A stretch of DNA of 64,000 nt, from NCBI GenBank assembly GCA_015143295.1, contig CM026557.1:26383760-26447759 (forward strand), given 5' to 3'. Position 1 is the stretch's first letter. Every line of letters starts with the position of its first letter. Source of the DNA: Tetracentron sinense (taxonomy: Eukaryota; Streptophyta; Magnoliopsida; Trochodendrales; Trochodendraceae). The translations under genes were made by a program, and so were the position numbers. The notes beneath the pieces were generated by a model. That model was not told the origin of the DNA, did not search any database, and saw nothing but the letters and a program-made list of their open reading frames with translations. This document shows, piece after piece, positions 23,142-35,599 of the stretch.

Positions 23142-23830
23142 TTAAAAGCGTATGACATGTCCTAGTACCAGATCCCGACCTACCATCATTTGGGGAGCCA
23201 AAGGAGTGGCATGATTGATGAGAGCCCACATTGATCTCTCAAAGAGATCCATCTTCCTTTTAGAAGCTGCACTGTATGAAAACAAGGCAGAGGTCAAAGC
23301 TGAGGAATAACTCTCTTTCTTGCCACGACGAGATGAAGAGGGGGTGGTAGACCGACTACGACATTGATGTGTAGGAGTAGCATCTACACTATCAAAATGC
23401 TCATTCAAATTGTCTTGGTTAACTTCAAAGTTCAAATTAGCAATGTCTTCTTCATCATCTGTATTTAGAGGAATTCGTGCCGAAGGATGCACATTTGGAC
23501 CAATAGCTACAGTATCCCCAAAGATGGTACAAAGCTTATCATAGTGTGGAAAACCTTTCTTTTTAAATCTTTTGGCAAACTTATGCACCTACATAAAAGT
23601 CATTATCCATCACAACCTGATCCATTAAGTTGAATTAAAATAAAAGAATGTAAAGAATTTAACACTATAACATTACCTTAGATAAATGATCCCACTCCTC
23701 CTCAGTTGTAGTCACTTCTCCAATCACAATATTGTACCCAATTCCAGTTGCTTCAACAACATCTTAAATTGCCTTTGCATTTGTTTTAGTTGGTTAAACT
23801 TATTCCTCAATTGCCCATTGTTGGCAGTAA
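23142..23830 (-). pseudogene. Myb/SANT-like domain protein remnant (PIF/Harbinger-associated type)
   Basis: The main frame (23142-23588) starts MHKFAKRFKKKGFPHYDKLC and continues TIFGDTVAIG, like the KxFRxKxFPxYDxLxxIFG phrase that closes the Myb/SANT-like domain of plant L10-interacting-Myb-type proteins and of PIF/Harbinger ORF1 proteins. An acidic linker, a serine/arginine stretch (SRSTTPSSSRRGKKES) and a terminal helix follow. Upstream, 23690-23830 minus contains pieces of the earlier domain (for example TEEEWDHLSK), separated by about 100 bases that may be an intron. The upstream piece is interrupted by stop codons, so the gene looks dead. It could be a host gene remnant or a transposon ORF1; no transposase is seen nearby. 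Confidence 0.55.
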
Positions 23831-23989
23831 AATCTCATTGTGCACCTGCCTGCACCTGATCATTGCTCATAAAAATGGGCGGTTAACCTTTTAGTGTGTC
23901 AAAGGCATGCACACCAGCTGACACACGCACTAGTTGGCCAATGACTATATTACCACTAGCCCGCCAACATTTAATTCTAGTAGCAGGGT

Positions 23990-25200
23990 AATGATGCCCC
24001 ATGGATATGCATTATGCCAGTCCTTATGGGACTGACACGTGTCTGAGGTCTGTACCCACCGACAAACCTAAGTTAGTCCTTGTGGATTGACTTCTCAAGT
24101 CAGTCCGCAGACAAACTTTACAAGTCAAGTCTGCGTGCTAGCCAAAGCTAGCCCTCATTAGACCTAGTCCGCGGCCAAAATAGACGTGGACCTAATTAGT
24201 CCATGGGTTAAGCCCATGGTCCATCTTTTCTTTGGCTCGTGGACTGACCAAGGTCAACCCCCTTTTAATGGTCCGCGGACCAGGTAGGCTTTGGGCTTGG
24301 GTTAGCCCTTCCCCAACTGGCAGTCAATACTTGACTGCCACATAACAGGAAATCCCTAGAAAGGGGGATCCTGCTCTACCTTTTTGAGATTCAAAGATAA
24401 GGATCCCCTCCTTAATACAAATGAAAGGGTGCCATATAGCACCCCATTCAAAATAGGAGAGTAATCTCCTCTCCGTTTTGGAAGATAAGATTCTTTCCCC
24501 TTAAGGGGGAAAGATCTCATCCTCCCAGGTTTTTCCAAAAAGGGAAACTAATTTAGAATCCTCTAAAGAAGAGGACTCTTAGACGTCCCAGATTTCCCAA
24601 GATAAGGGAAACCAATTGTCAAAGAAAGATGTCCCTCTCCAAAGAGAGGAAAATCCTTTTTGACCTCCAAAAAATAGGAAGTCAAAAGAGAGACTAAAAA
24701 GGACTCTCCAAAGTATATAAAAAGGGGAGTTTCTCATAATAAACTCCAAGGAGAACACTACGAGATTCAGACTCAGAGAAAAAGATAGAAGAAAAGGAGA
24801 AAAACACTTCTCTTCTCTTGAAATCGGAATACACAACAGCCAAGAGCAAGCTCCAGAAGAAGATCTTCCCCTAACATGGAAAATAAAGGTGAACCCCTTT
24901 AAATGGCCACCTCTCTTCTTTTTCTCAATAAAAACACCTCAATGAGGTACCTTGTAACACCTACATGGGGATTAGGAAACTCCTCTTAATGAATAAAATA
25001 TAAATTTATTCAGATATGTTCTTCGTTTCAATTAAAGGTACTTCCCAAATTAGGAAGGTAATTAACAATCTGGGTTTACCTGGATCAGAAGGATAGTCCC
25101 CCACAAAAATAATACTCCACACAATAGTGGACGTAATCTGACTGCGAGGTTCGAGATGCCTATCATCAAAGAAGCCTGAAATTCGCGTGTACACACATCA
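23990..25200 (+). repeat. Probable solo LTR or LTR fragment
   Basis: The region has LTR architecture without clean ends. A cluster of TCCGCGGA-type motifs at 24095-24285 includes a perfect 12-mer GGTCCGCGGACC at 24270-24281. A TATA box TATATAAAA lies at 24714, a CA-rich leader follows, and there is a polyadenylation-like AATAAAA near 24925 and AATAAAAT near 24990. The right side ends near CGTGTACACACA (about 25196). I could not find a matching target duplication. No coding sequence. Confidence 0.45.
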
Positions 25201-27690
25201 TTATATGTCTTGTTAGTTTGGGCATTAAGAGTTTCATGAATACGACGTTATGTAGCCTTTGTGAAAGTCGTGGTACTCATATTTCCCTTAGTTACCTCTT
25301 CTTCCATAAGTATGATGAACTTTTCCTCATTTCTAGTTGATCATACGACAACATCATCAATACCAACTCAAGGACCTCATTATCATTATCCTCTTAAGTA
25401 TCTGTCATCTAGAATAATGAAAAAATGATCAAAGTAAACGAGAAAATTCACTTTAAAGGCGAAGATATCCATGAAAACAATGTGTTTGGAATTTAAAGGA
25501 ACTTTCCAATCTATACTACTACTATATAATACAGTTAGAGTGTAAGTCTATATGTACATAAGAAGAAATGATGACTGCTTTGGGCTACTTCATAGTAACT
25601 TGAGAAACAGGCAGTCTCTTTTATCTACTTATTACACTGGTTACATTGCATACATTGTTTCTTTTTTCTACTTAATGCACTAGTTAGATTTCATACCTTT
25701 ATTGTTTTGAGTGAAATGTCATAGTTTTCCATATGTCCAGATTAGATTATTTTTAATCTTTCTTTATCCTACTTGCAAGTGTGTTTTCTTTTAATCCTTC
25801 CTAGCCTTGTTAGGCAAAGGTTTTGAATACAGGTCTGTCATATTTCACAAGCAGATCTTGCCAACTGAGCAAGCCCCAGCTAGTATTAAAATTTCTCATG
25901 CTGACATGAGAAACTCCAGCAATTTTAAAAGTTGTAGATAATTAAATTAAGAGTTCTAATTGAAAGCTAGATGCAGTGTATTGCACTTCTTAACGAACCA
26001 AACTCAACCCTTCACTAAATCCCCTATACATTTTCAAAAAAGGATCCAATTTTAATATTACAAGTTCTGTTTGGTTTTAGATGACCAATAATGGGCATTA
26101 GGGCACAATCACATAGTGAGCTGAATGACTTTACTATCTCATTCTTACTTTTTTCATCCAATAGATGTGAGGTTTCAAATAGCAAGGAACTATAAAAACA
26201 AGAAAATCTGGAGAAATGACACTTCTAGTCTCATTTATGGCTCTGCAATCTAAATGTTCTACTAGTTTAGCAAATCGAGGGGACTGAATTACAGAATTTT
26301 CAAGGGATAGAGATTTTCTTTATATAGACATGTGTATAGAATGCCAATGAGATTGCCGACTCATTGGCCAGAAGTGGTGTACAGACTACATAGTCAATCT
26401 TCTACATAGGGGATTCTATTTTATCCCCTAATCTTTTATTTCTTCTCCTTGCTAGGAAAATTCGAAGACCTAGAGCCAGTTCTTTAGCTGGTATTCTTTT
26501 TGGTTTGAAATTTTGTTCTTAACAGTGGGGATTTTGGATCATGTTTAGTATGATCGCTAATGGTTTCCTTTTTTCATTTAAAACTCTTGCCTCAACACCC
26601 GAATAACTTATTAGAGAAGAAGAAGAAGAAGAAGGGAGGTCAGGGTTACCTAGTTGGTCATTGGTCAGTTGCTGGTCAACTGATTTGGTCTCTTGCTTGG
26701 TCTGCTGATTTGGTCACACGCTCATCTCTTCTCTTTTTGATTTATGGTTTGTGAATAAATAGATGCAAAGAATGAAAAAAATACAACAGAGTGAATCAAA
26801 CCCAGACATATGACTTGGGTAGTTAACGGAAGTGTTTTTCACTTTCGTTTTTTATTTTTAAAAACAAAGGTAACAGAAAATTTCTGTTACCGTAAATTTT
26901 GAAAATTTTGCTACTAAATTTTAAAAACAAAAAATAAAAACCTTTTTACCAACCATGTTTTGTGATTTTTTTTCCAAATTTCTGCTTTTAAAAACAGAAA
27001 ACAAAAACCGTAGTACAACCAAACGGGCCCTTAGTCAACCAAACCATGCATTTAGTACTTCTGACTCAAGAGAAGTCACCTTAACCATTAATTGTGCAAA
27101 TTTTGCTCCATATATCGTAATTGACGAAGAATATTTTCTTTATTTTGGTTATCTATTTCTTTCAATTTCAGCACTTCTGATTTGAGTTGTTGACTTTCAT
27201 ACAGATGTTGCTTCTCTAATTGGTCCTACATACGATGTTGAGTATTTTAGGTTAAATATTCTAATTATTTTGTATTGAAGAAAATATATCCATTTAAAAT
27301 TTAAATCACCATTAACACTCACAAGGGTATTTGGCTCTGCGTCAGTACGTTATGTTCCTAACATGACTGTGTAATGATAAAATTCATAATAGTGAGTTAA
27401 AAACAATCCCCCAATGTATGTATGCATAATAGTAGGTTTCAATCTATGAATAACAATTCAAATTGAAGTTTGTAAATTTTTAGGATGCTTTGAAATAAAA
27501 TGTTTATTTCCAAATAAGAATAAACATTAATTTGTTTAATCATTTGAGTGAAAAAAATTAAAAAAGGAGAAAAAAATCCTCACACCTAAATAATGGAGGG
27601 AGCTGAAGCTAGCGGTTGAACGAAGCTGATGTCGGAGGTTGAACAAGACCTTTGACGAAGAGAATAATTGTTGTAGGGAGACTCTGATAG
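25201..27690. other. Intergenic, nothing recognised
   Basis: AT-rich DNA without recognisable coding or RNA genes. A (GAA)6 tract lies at 26616-26634. The stretch 26830-27030 resembles a transposon end: inverted words GTAACAGAAAATTTCTGTTAC and a CCAAACGGGCCCTTAG phrase often found at MITE termini, but no partner end or target duplication was found. Confidence 0.5.
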
Positions 27691-27696
27691 GGTTAT

Positions 27697-27762
27697 GCAT
27701 TATGTTCAAAATCTACATGCGAAGAGAAAGCATTATGTTCAAAATCTACATGCGAAGAGAAA
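27697..27762. repeat. 33 bp exact tandem duplication
   Basis: The unit beginning GCATTATGTTCAAAATCTAC occurs twice back to back (27697-27729 and 27730-27762) with no difference, which suggests a recent slip or repair event. Confidence 0.9.
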
Positions 27763-28931
27763 GCGAGTGAAAGTTTAAAGTTTAGAAAAGATAATGTGCC
27801 ATCATGGTTTCTAAACCAAACCTTGATCATATTAACAATTATATCATTTATTAATATGAATAGTCACAAAAAATGAAAAGTCAGGAAATAAAAATACTCA
27901 ATTTATTATCCGTTAATGTAATAACTCCATTATTTCTACATAATACCGTGACATTATAAATATTTATATCTTTTAAAAATACGAATAGTCACAGAAAATG
28001 GAAAGTCAGAAAATGAAAAGACTATATCAGAGCATAATTATTATACAGTAATGTAATAACCGTGATCAAATTTATAGTACAAAAAATTCTTTGGAGATCA
28101 CCGTTATAATAAGCAACCTTGATCGTGACTCTAATAAAATTGAATTAGATTTTTTATCAATGAATCTAGAAGATAATATCATCAGTAAAGATTAAATTAC
28201 TGTGACCAGTCAATCAAAATGATCAATCAATCAATCGTGTCATGTATTAACTAGATCACCTTAGTTATGATCACAAGTTCTAGATAACCATGATTGTTGA
28301 TTGAATATAACATCATGATGACTTACATAATTGTGATTGTTTATTGACTATAAGATCACAGTGATATAAATCACGATGATTGTTTGTTATAAGGACCACA
28401 AATTTAAGTAACCGTCATCGTTTCTAACCAACAAATCTTTGCACCTTTGAAATTCCTCAACTATAAAATTAATTGTTCTATTTACTTGGTTGCAGAACAA
28501 TTGCAAAGGAAAAAAAAGAACTATAATATGCTTGAATGGAACATGGGATTATCAAATAAAACGAAATAAATTTTTTATTGGATGTTTATATAACAAATTA
28601 TTAGATGTTTACATAAATTCTTTGTTGGATGTTAAATAACAAATTATTGGATGTTTACATAAAAAAAAAATTATACATAAATTATGTTCATGGTGTTATA
28701 ACGTTGTAATCTCAACCTTCAGATTCTAGTTTGGGAAGAACTTCTTTGCCTTCCAACGTAGCACTTCTCTATTGGTGTTATTCCATTAAGGCTTTTGTCA
28801 ACATTCTTGTAACGAACACGATGCCCAAGATAAATCTAGATCGACTCTTCAACATTCTTTCATATTCCCCTTTCTTTTCCTTTGTCATTCAACCCAACTT
28901 ACTCAAAAAGTAAGCTTTGGATGCTTCTGGC

Positions 28932-30085
28932 CATAGTTGTTAAGGCGACTAGGTGACTTGAGGTGACAGACCCCATGGACGCCTGAGGCGTCGCCTGATG
29001 AATTTTTTGCTGCAGACATCCCCCCCCGGCCCTTCAATATGAGACTATGTATGACACAATTCCTTTAATAAGGGCCCCTACAATTCATGTAAATGACAAA
29101 ATCTTTATTGTTAAGATACACTTTGATAGAATCATCACTGGAGATAGTTTTAAGAGCAATAAAGGGGGAATTTAAGTGTTAGAAAAAAAAAAAGAAAAAA
29201 AAAGAAAAATGTTACAATGATTGTCAAAAAGGGGGAGAGTGAGATTATGAAGGATAAAAAATAGAAAAAAACAATAGTTTGCAGTAATAGCCAAATATAA
29301 GAGATGAAGGAGATGGGTGATGAGGGAGAGTGTAGGATTGAATAAATAACTGAAAAATAGACGATAGTCAATGTGACGTCGAACATTGAGAGACAAGAGA
29401 GGGGGAGAGAGGGAGAGGTCATACATCTTACTCTCATTTCTTCTTTCTTCTTTTTTCTCAATTATACTCAATAAATATAATAAAAAATACATAATTAATA
29501 AAATATATAATTATGAGGTTTGTATTTATTTAAATTATAAAAAAAACCTCTTTAAATATGGGTTAATGAGAGTTATGGGAGTCTTAGAAGAAATTTGAAG
29601 CATTTAAAAGCCTTTTTTTATTATTGGACTGCTTGAGACCACTTGTATGCTTGGTCGCCTAGGCGACGCATGTAACAACTATGCAAGAACATATGAGGAT
29701 CATATGGTCTACCCACAAAAAGATGAAGAGAGAGAGAGACCAATTTTCCACCCATTGAGCAAGAGAGATGACATGTTAACATGAAGGAAACATACTTGAC
29801 ACCATTTATCTCTTCTTTCTTCTTCTATCAACAATTTTTTTTTTGTTGGATGTACAAACCCTAACATTTTATATGGTAAAAGACATAAAAAGTATATAAA
29901 ATAATTTTTTTGTTCATCGAACTACTATATTCAAATAAAGTAACTTTTATATCTTTAAACAATAATAATATTATATATATTAGATTTATAATAATCACTG
30001 CCTGAGGCGGCCACTCGCCTGAGCCCAGCAAAATGCTTGGTCACCTAGGCGACTACTACCTGAGGCGACGCCTTTAACAACTATG
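28932..30085. mobile_element. hAT-type non-autonomous element, GTTGTTAAGGCG ends
   Basis: Terminal inverted repeats are CATAGTTGTTAAGGCG and (reverse) CATAGTTGTTAAAGGCG. Flanks CTTCTGGC (28924-28931) and CTTCCGGC (30086-30093) are an 8 bp target duplication with one difference. Subterminal arms carry GGCGAC/GTCGCC and CCTAGGCGAC words. A right-end-like phrase GTAACAACTATG also occurs internally at about 29671-29682, so the element may be composite. The interior is purine- or pyrimidine-biased low-complexity DNA, and frames there are not genes. Confidence 0.85.
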
Positions 30086-30514
30086 CTTCCGGCATGAGTT
30101 CGACTGAGGATAAATAAGAAAAAGATCCTATGTGCCGCTTCCTGTAAAAGAGAAAAAAATGAGGGAAATAGAGCTTAGCGAAAGAAAAAATAACAATGAT
30201 CATATTCCCTTCTAAATAAGAAATGGAGTTAAAAATAGAGTTTCAGAAAGAACTTCATGTTATGGAGGAGAAATAAATACTTTCATTATATGTTTTACAA
30301 ATTTGAAATCTGTAATTATTTGCTATGAAGAGGAAATAAGTACATTCAATATCAAAGAAGGAAAATAAAAATACAAAGGATGATAATCACGGTAGTGAAG
30401 AACCGCATCTGGATGAAGGAAGAATTGAATTTTTGGTAATGAATTAGGATGTATATGTAGATAGGAATTATAGTCACAGTTTATCCAAAATCATGATAAC
30501 ATATCAATAAGAAC

Positions 30515-31019
30515 TAGTGGGCAGCACGTGAGAGAGAGGGGAAGGGGAGAGAGACTGGGAAGAGGGATCCTAATGAGGGCATTTTGAAAAAAAAATTTAA
30601 ATATTTGGGTTTAGAAACTTGAGGAATTTCTAGATAATAAAAAAAATTGCGAGGAACACGTTAGTATAGAAAGAGACATTACGTAGAGAGAGTGTGCCTC
30701 TTCATTGAGAGAGACCAAGGAGGGAGCATGAGAGAAGATAAGGATAAAGATTTGAGGGAATTGTGGAGATATAGAGGGATTATTGTTAGTTGTAGTTGAT
30801 ATTACTTCAATACCCCTACTAACTTTTCTCATTTAAAATAAGATAACATAATATCTTAATTTTTTTTATATAGAGTTATGGATAAAATAGGATAAATATA
30901 AAAATTTACCTTACTAACTACGTTCACAGTAAGATACCATAAAATTAGGACTCATTAGGAATATTAGAAAAAAAATCATCCAACTTCTTAATCCTGCTTA
31001 TCTCATTATAATAGTAAAT
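30515..31019 (-). mobile_element. Helitron-like non-autonomous element
   Basis: Minus strand: the 3' end reads CACGTGCTGCCCACTAG followed by T, a CTRR-type end preceded by CACGTG. The 5' side reads TTTACTATTATAATGAG, matching the 5' end of the element at 51196-51471 (TCTTTACTATTATAATGG). No terminal inverted repeat or target duplication is expected. The 5' terminal TC itself is not clear here. Confidence 0.4.
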
Positions 31020-32287
31020 CAATACAATTCTTTTCAAACTGTGATTGTAAGTTTAATAAAATTAAATTACAATTTTTTTAGAATTCATGATGTCGCAATG
31101 GCGGTTTCGATAAAAGCATCATTTATTATATAACCATGATGATATCACACTAACAATAACAATTCTTCTGAAACTGTGATCGCGGAACTCTACATAATTT
31201 AAAACTTTTTTTTCTTTGGAATAATACAAGACGTCATACAATATTTATGATTTATTGCTAAACAATTACGGTTCATATATTGAAATTTGAAAAGATTAGT
31301 TAGACTTACGATTACATTTTAATATATACTATTATCAAAATGGAATAAACAAGTTATCTATAATCATCGTTTAACATAAACTGTGACCAATACAGTTTTA
31401 TAATTAAGATTCTCGTTAAAATCGTGATCGTAAGTTATTTCTCATTCTCATACTTCTTCATCTTCCTCCTTATTGTTCAAAATGTAATATTTGCATGCTT
31501 CTTTATAACAATTTTCTTCCTCATGATTTAAAGTTAAAAATGCAGCAAAAGATCCATTTTTCCATTGGTGAGAAGCAATAATCAATAATGACACTAGAAG
31601 ACATGTTGATTCTTGGATAATACGAAAATCAGAAACTGGAAGAAATGAAAGAAAATGAAGGTATGCTATTTCCAATAAAAGAGACAACCCTTTCCAGTCC
31701 AAACCAACACGCTAAAGACACTTTTCTTTCTCTTGCGAAAGTTTTGCTACAAAATACACTTTTCTTTATCTCCAAATCTCCAGAAGTTTACTTCCACTGT
31801 ATAATAAGAAACTCTTGCTTAAATTTCCACAAGAGAAAGAAAAACTTGTTTAACAACTGTATTAATAAAATGACAAGAAAAATTTAAAAACAAGAATGGA
31901 GAAGAACACCCTGAAAGCTTCTTATTTAGAAGTTGCATACATATATGAAGTAATTATAGACATTAATTACAATCACAATTACTGTATAACCATGATTGAT
32001 AATCAAATAAATTCTAATTAAATTTTATTGATAATATAGGATCACGGGTATATTAATAACTGTGATTCTTAAAAAAATTTAGATCATGGTTATTTTGTGA
32101 CAACGTTTTAATAGTTTTCACGAGTTTCTTAAAACACGTTTCCGGTTATAACCATGATTTAAAATACCGTAAAAAAAATTGCGCGATCACAAACACGATT
32201 CATAATAGATTGCATTATGGTTTCTGTGAAAACAATGATTGTACTTGAAAATGCAACCTGTGATTAATAAGCATATTTGTAGTAGTG

Positions 32288-35200
32288 AATATTATTAGTT
32301 TTAAAAGAAAACTTACAATTTCAAAAATTTTCGATAAATGTATAAAAAAGTTTGGTATATTACGTTAAATACAAATATTTTTTATTAAAATTTATTTAAA
32401 AACAAATCATCAATATTTTAGCAAAATGTTGAAATTCCAACCGAAATATCAAAATTTCAGCTGAATAGTGCAGGGCAACATAAGAGGCATATTGATTTCC
32501 GAAGGGTGGACTAAGATCGAAATTTCCCAAAATCTCACAGAAAATAAAAACCATATGCTAGGAAGTTTTTTTTTGTTGGTTGATGATGCTAGGGAGTTCA
32601 CAAAAATGTAATATTTACATATTTTCTTCAAATAACAAAAAAATTCCCCTCTTTAAATTTAATTTTCAACTTTCGTCTAATTTAACACAAATAAGTTGAA
32701 AATTAGAGCAACTAAACAACATAAAGTAAGTGAAAATTCATTAAAAAATTTTACTTCATAAATTATTTATGTATTAAAACCTTTTCTGTGCAAACAAATT
32801 TTTATTTTCTCCATTTTATTTCCCCAAACTAAAAGACAAACTACTATTTTTATGCAGGAGAAAATCTATTTATACGTCCTCTTAGGGATCGTTTGGTAGA
32901 TCTTGCTTGATCTTATCTATTTTGGACCGATCTATCCGAAAAATAGATGTGTGGGAAAAAAATTAGAAAGAAATTTCATTAAAACCATTTGGCAGCACAT
33001 AGTAATAGTTAGACAACTTTTTTTTGTAAAACATTGTTTGGTAACATCAGATTGTACCAAGGGCAATTGATCATGTCATTTAAAAAATAATAATTTTGTA
33101 TTGGGTAGATTTCGTTAGAATAATGCAAATCATAAAGGGACAAAACAATAACAAAAGACGAAAATCAACATTTCGTTGTCTAACCCACAATAGGCGCGCG
33201 CTTTTTTCCCAAAAATTACAAAAATTTGGAACTTTAACTTTAGACATGAGATTTTTTTATCCATTTTCTATAGAAAATAGATGCACGACCAAACGGTCTA
33301 AAACATGAAAACATCTACCCGCAATAGACATATAAACAAATAGAATCGAAGTTTTAGCTTTCAGAAGATGTCTTACTCTTCTACCACAGTCTCTTATCTC
33401 TGGATCTTACATTTGTACACGTTGGCAGATAGATATCCTATGCCTCTTACTATAGTGTGACACATACACCATATTAAAAAAAAAAAAAAAAAACATGCAT
33501 TTTCAGAGACAAAATTGCTTATCTTAATTAATGTTTCTACCAACATACTTAATTAATGTTTCTACCAACATACCTGCAGATCGACATGTGGCATGTTGAG
33601 GTCTTGGGCATATAAATTTTGTTTGCCGACTTGCATACATGACCCTGACTCCCCCCCCCCAACAATTTCTCTATGTCTGTCTCTCTCTCAAGGGCATTTG
33701 GAAACATTACTATAAACTAATAAGTGCTTTTAATAAGTAACCTTATTACAAGAAGCTCGTTTGGTATCATCACTTTTCTAGAATAAAAAAAATACTTATT
33801 TATAATAAATTCATTTGGTAAATCAAACAAATAAATACCTTGTTAAGGATAGCTGTGTCACTTTTTTAAAAAAGATGGTACAAAGTATAAGCTACAAGCC
33901 TTTTCTCTCAAATAAAGAAGGGTTATTTTGGAATTTCATAAAAATATTGGGGCAAAACTGTCTCACTAAAGAGATGTTTTGACGGAAAATTATTTATTCA
34001 TAAGTATTTTATTAAAAAAGTGTCTTAAATTACTTATTTATAAGTACTTTTTGGGTCTTATCAAATATAAACTATATATATATAATATAGTTTATATTTT
34101 AAACATTATATCAAATATAGATTTATTATTAGATTAAGTATAGTTAATAATAATATATATATAGTTTATAATTAAATAAGTATAACATAAGTATACTATA
34201 AACTATTATATACTTATACTAATAGTATTATTATATATTTATGGTGTCATTTTATACTATTATATACTTATTAAATTAAGTATAATAATATTACTCATTG
34301 TATTATATAATCTATATGAATAACAAGTATGTTTAGTATAAAACCCGAATTAAGATTTAAAAAACATGATTTCGAATTTTCTAAATTTTTAAAGAAATTA
34401 TTCAATAAATTTTAATTCAATCAAAATTGAAAAACAAAAAAATTATTTTAGCAAAATTTCTGAAATTTTGAAATTTTAAAATTTCGGTCGAAATCGTGCC
34501 ATCTGATATATTTCCATTTCCATGGGTGAGTTTGAAACCATAATTTAATGAACAATAATTCTTCAAAATGTTAAACATTTTTTTTTTTTGTTGTTGGAGG
34601 ATATCATTTACTTACCTTAGTATAGGGTTAGTGGTTAGCATTAGGAATTGGAGTTCTTGCTACTCATCACCCTAGTAATAGATCCCGAGAGACCTATCGA
34701 ATGAGAGAGACCACACCCCACCATTGGCGCAAGTGGCAGGTTGTAACTATGCTTTCAAGCATCATTTAGACTTATTTCTTGTCACCAGTTTATATGTCAT
34801 GTCCATGTCCACATTAATCACGTGGCCCCTCTTATCATCTTTCAATCGATGTTGTTAGTTAGGGAGCAAAGCAACTACTTATATAGCTTGACATCAATAT
34901 TTTCACTTGCAAGTCGGTCTTTTTTGGCCTTAGGGAAAGAAGGGGTGCTTGAGAAACTAATGAGTGACCAAGTGGTGATCCCCAATCCATTAGAAGTTGA
35001 TTGACGAGATAAGGATGAGCATGTGGGTATACCTATCCTTTTCCTTTAACCTAAATTGACGACTTCTTTTCCTTTTGGGATTCGTGGAATATATTTCTAA
35101 TTTTGGGCGTGTGTGATTGGACGAAATTGAGCCACTTGTCCAATGCTGAGTTGAGTCGAATCAACATGATGTTGACTAGTCTTAGCTAATTTCTGTCTAG

Positions 35201-35430
35201 TTATTTAAAAATTTAGCTTTGAAAACACAGATCATTTGATCCAGGCAAGCCCATTTATCAAACTAAATCAACTCATTGTGTGGAGGTATATCCATCTTAA
35301 TCTCGATTATCTTTCTCTTTCTATATATATTTCTTTATATATAGATAGTTAGTATATGAACTTGATCATAAATTATAGTCAGTTCCTCGTCTATTGAAAA
35401 ATATGTGACATGTGCTATTCGCATTTTAAT
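32288..35430. other. AT-rich intergenic, nothing coding
   Basis: No gene is recognised. The stretch 32884-33300 has inverted CGTTTGGT/ACCAAACG words near its ends and could be an old MITE. 34070-34310 is made of TATAATA-type runs. There is a poly-A run at 33478-33493 and a poly-C run at 33649-33660. Confidence 0.5.
33523..33572. repeat. 25 bp exact tandem duplication
   Basis: CTTAATTAATGTTTCTACCA followed by ACATA occurs twice in a row (33523-33547 and 33548-33572). Confidence 0.9.
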
Positions 35431-35439
35431 ATTATTAGA

Positions 35440-35575
35440 TGTCATGGTTGGTCTTCTAGGAGATGTGTAACAAAAAATCTGCTCCATCAGATGTCTTAGA
35501 TAGTTCACTTATACATCGAAAAATCACCGATTTTTATAGCTAGGTAGGGTCTAGTGAACCGTAAGGGATTATTGA
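35440..35575 (+). repeat. Dispersed repeat, copy 1
   Basis: Shares AGGAGAT..AACAAAAAAT and GCTAGGTAGGGTCTAGTGAA phrases, in the same order and spacing, with 57480-57612. Class unknown. Confidence 0.6.
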
Positions 35576-35599
35576 CCAACTAAGGTATACATTAAAAGT

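Larger units (their letters stand above)
27840..32287. mobile_element. CACTA-like element, right end visible
   Basis: The right edge reads, on the minus strand, CACTACTACAAATATGC from 32287 inward, a typical CACTA terminus. Inside lie many copies in both orientations of an (A)CCRTGATT/AATCAYGGT-type word, for example ATAACCATGATTG (28281), AACTGTGATCGCGG (31174), TATAACCATGATTG (31985) and GATCATGGTTAT (32090), like CACTA subterminal repeats. I did not find the left CACTA end, and no transposase phrase is readable. A hAT element and a Helitron-like element lie inside. The start coordinate marks where subterminal-like words begin. Confidence 0.45.

Noticed and set aside
26830-27030. Possible MITE end with CCAAACGGGCCCTTAG
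   Set aside because: Only one end recognisable.
29150-29598. Open frames on both strands with many hydrophobic residues
   Set aside because: They translate low-complexity purine/pyrimidine tracts inside the hAT element; no family resemblance.
32884-33300. Possible MITE with CGTTTGGT inverted ends
   Set aside because: Ends match poorly and no target duplication was found.
33478-33493. Poly-A run as a possible LINE or SINE tail
   Set aside because: No RT phrase, no A/B box and no flanking target duplication upstream.
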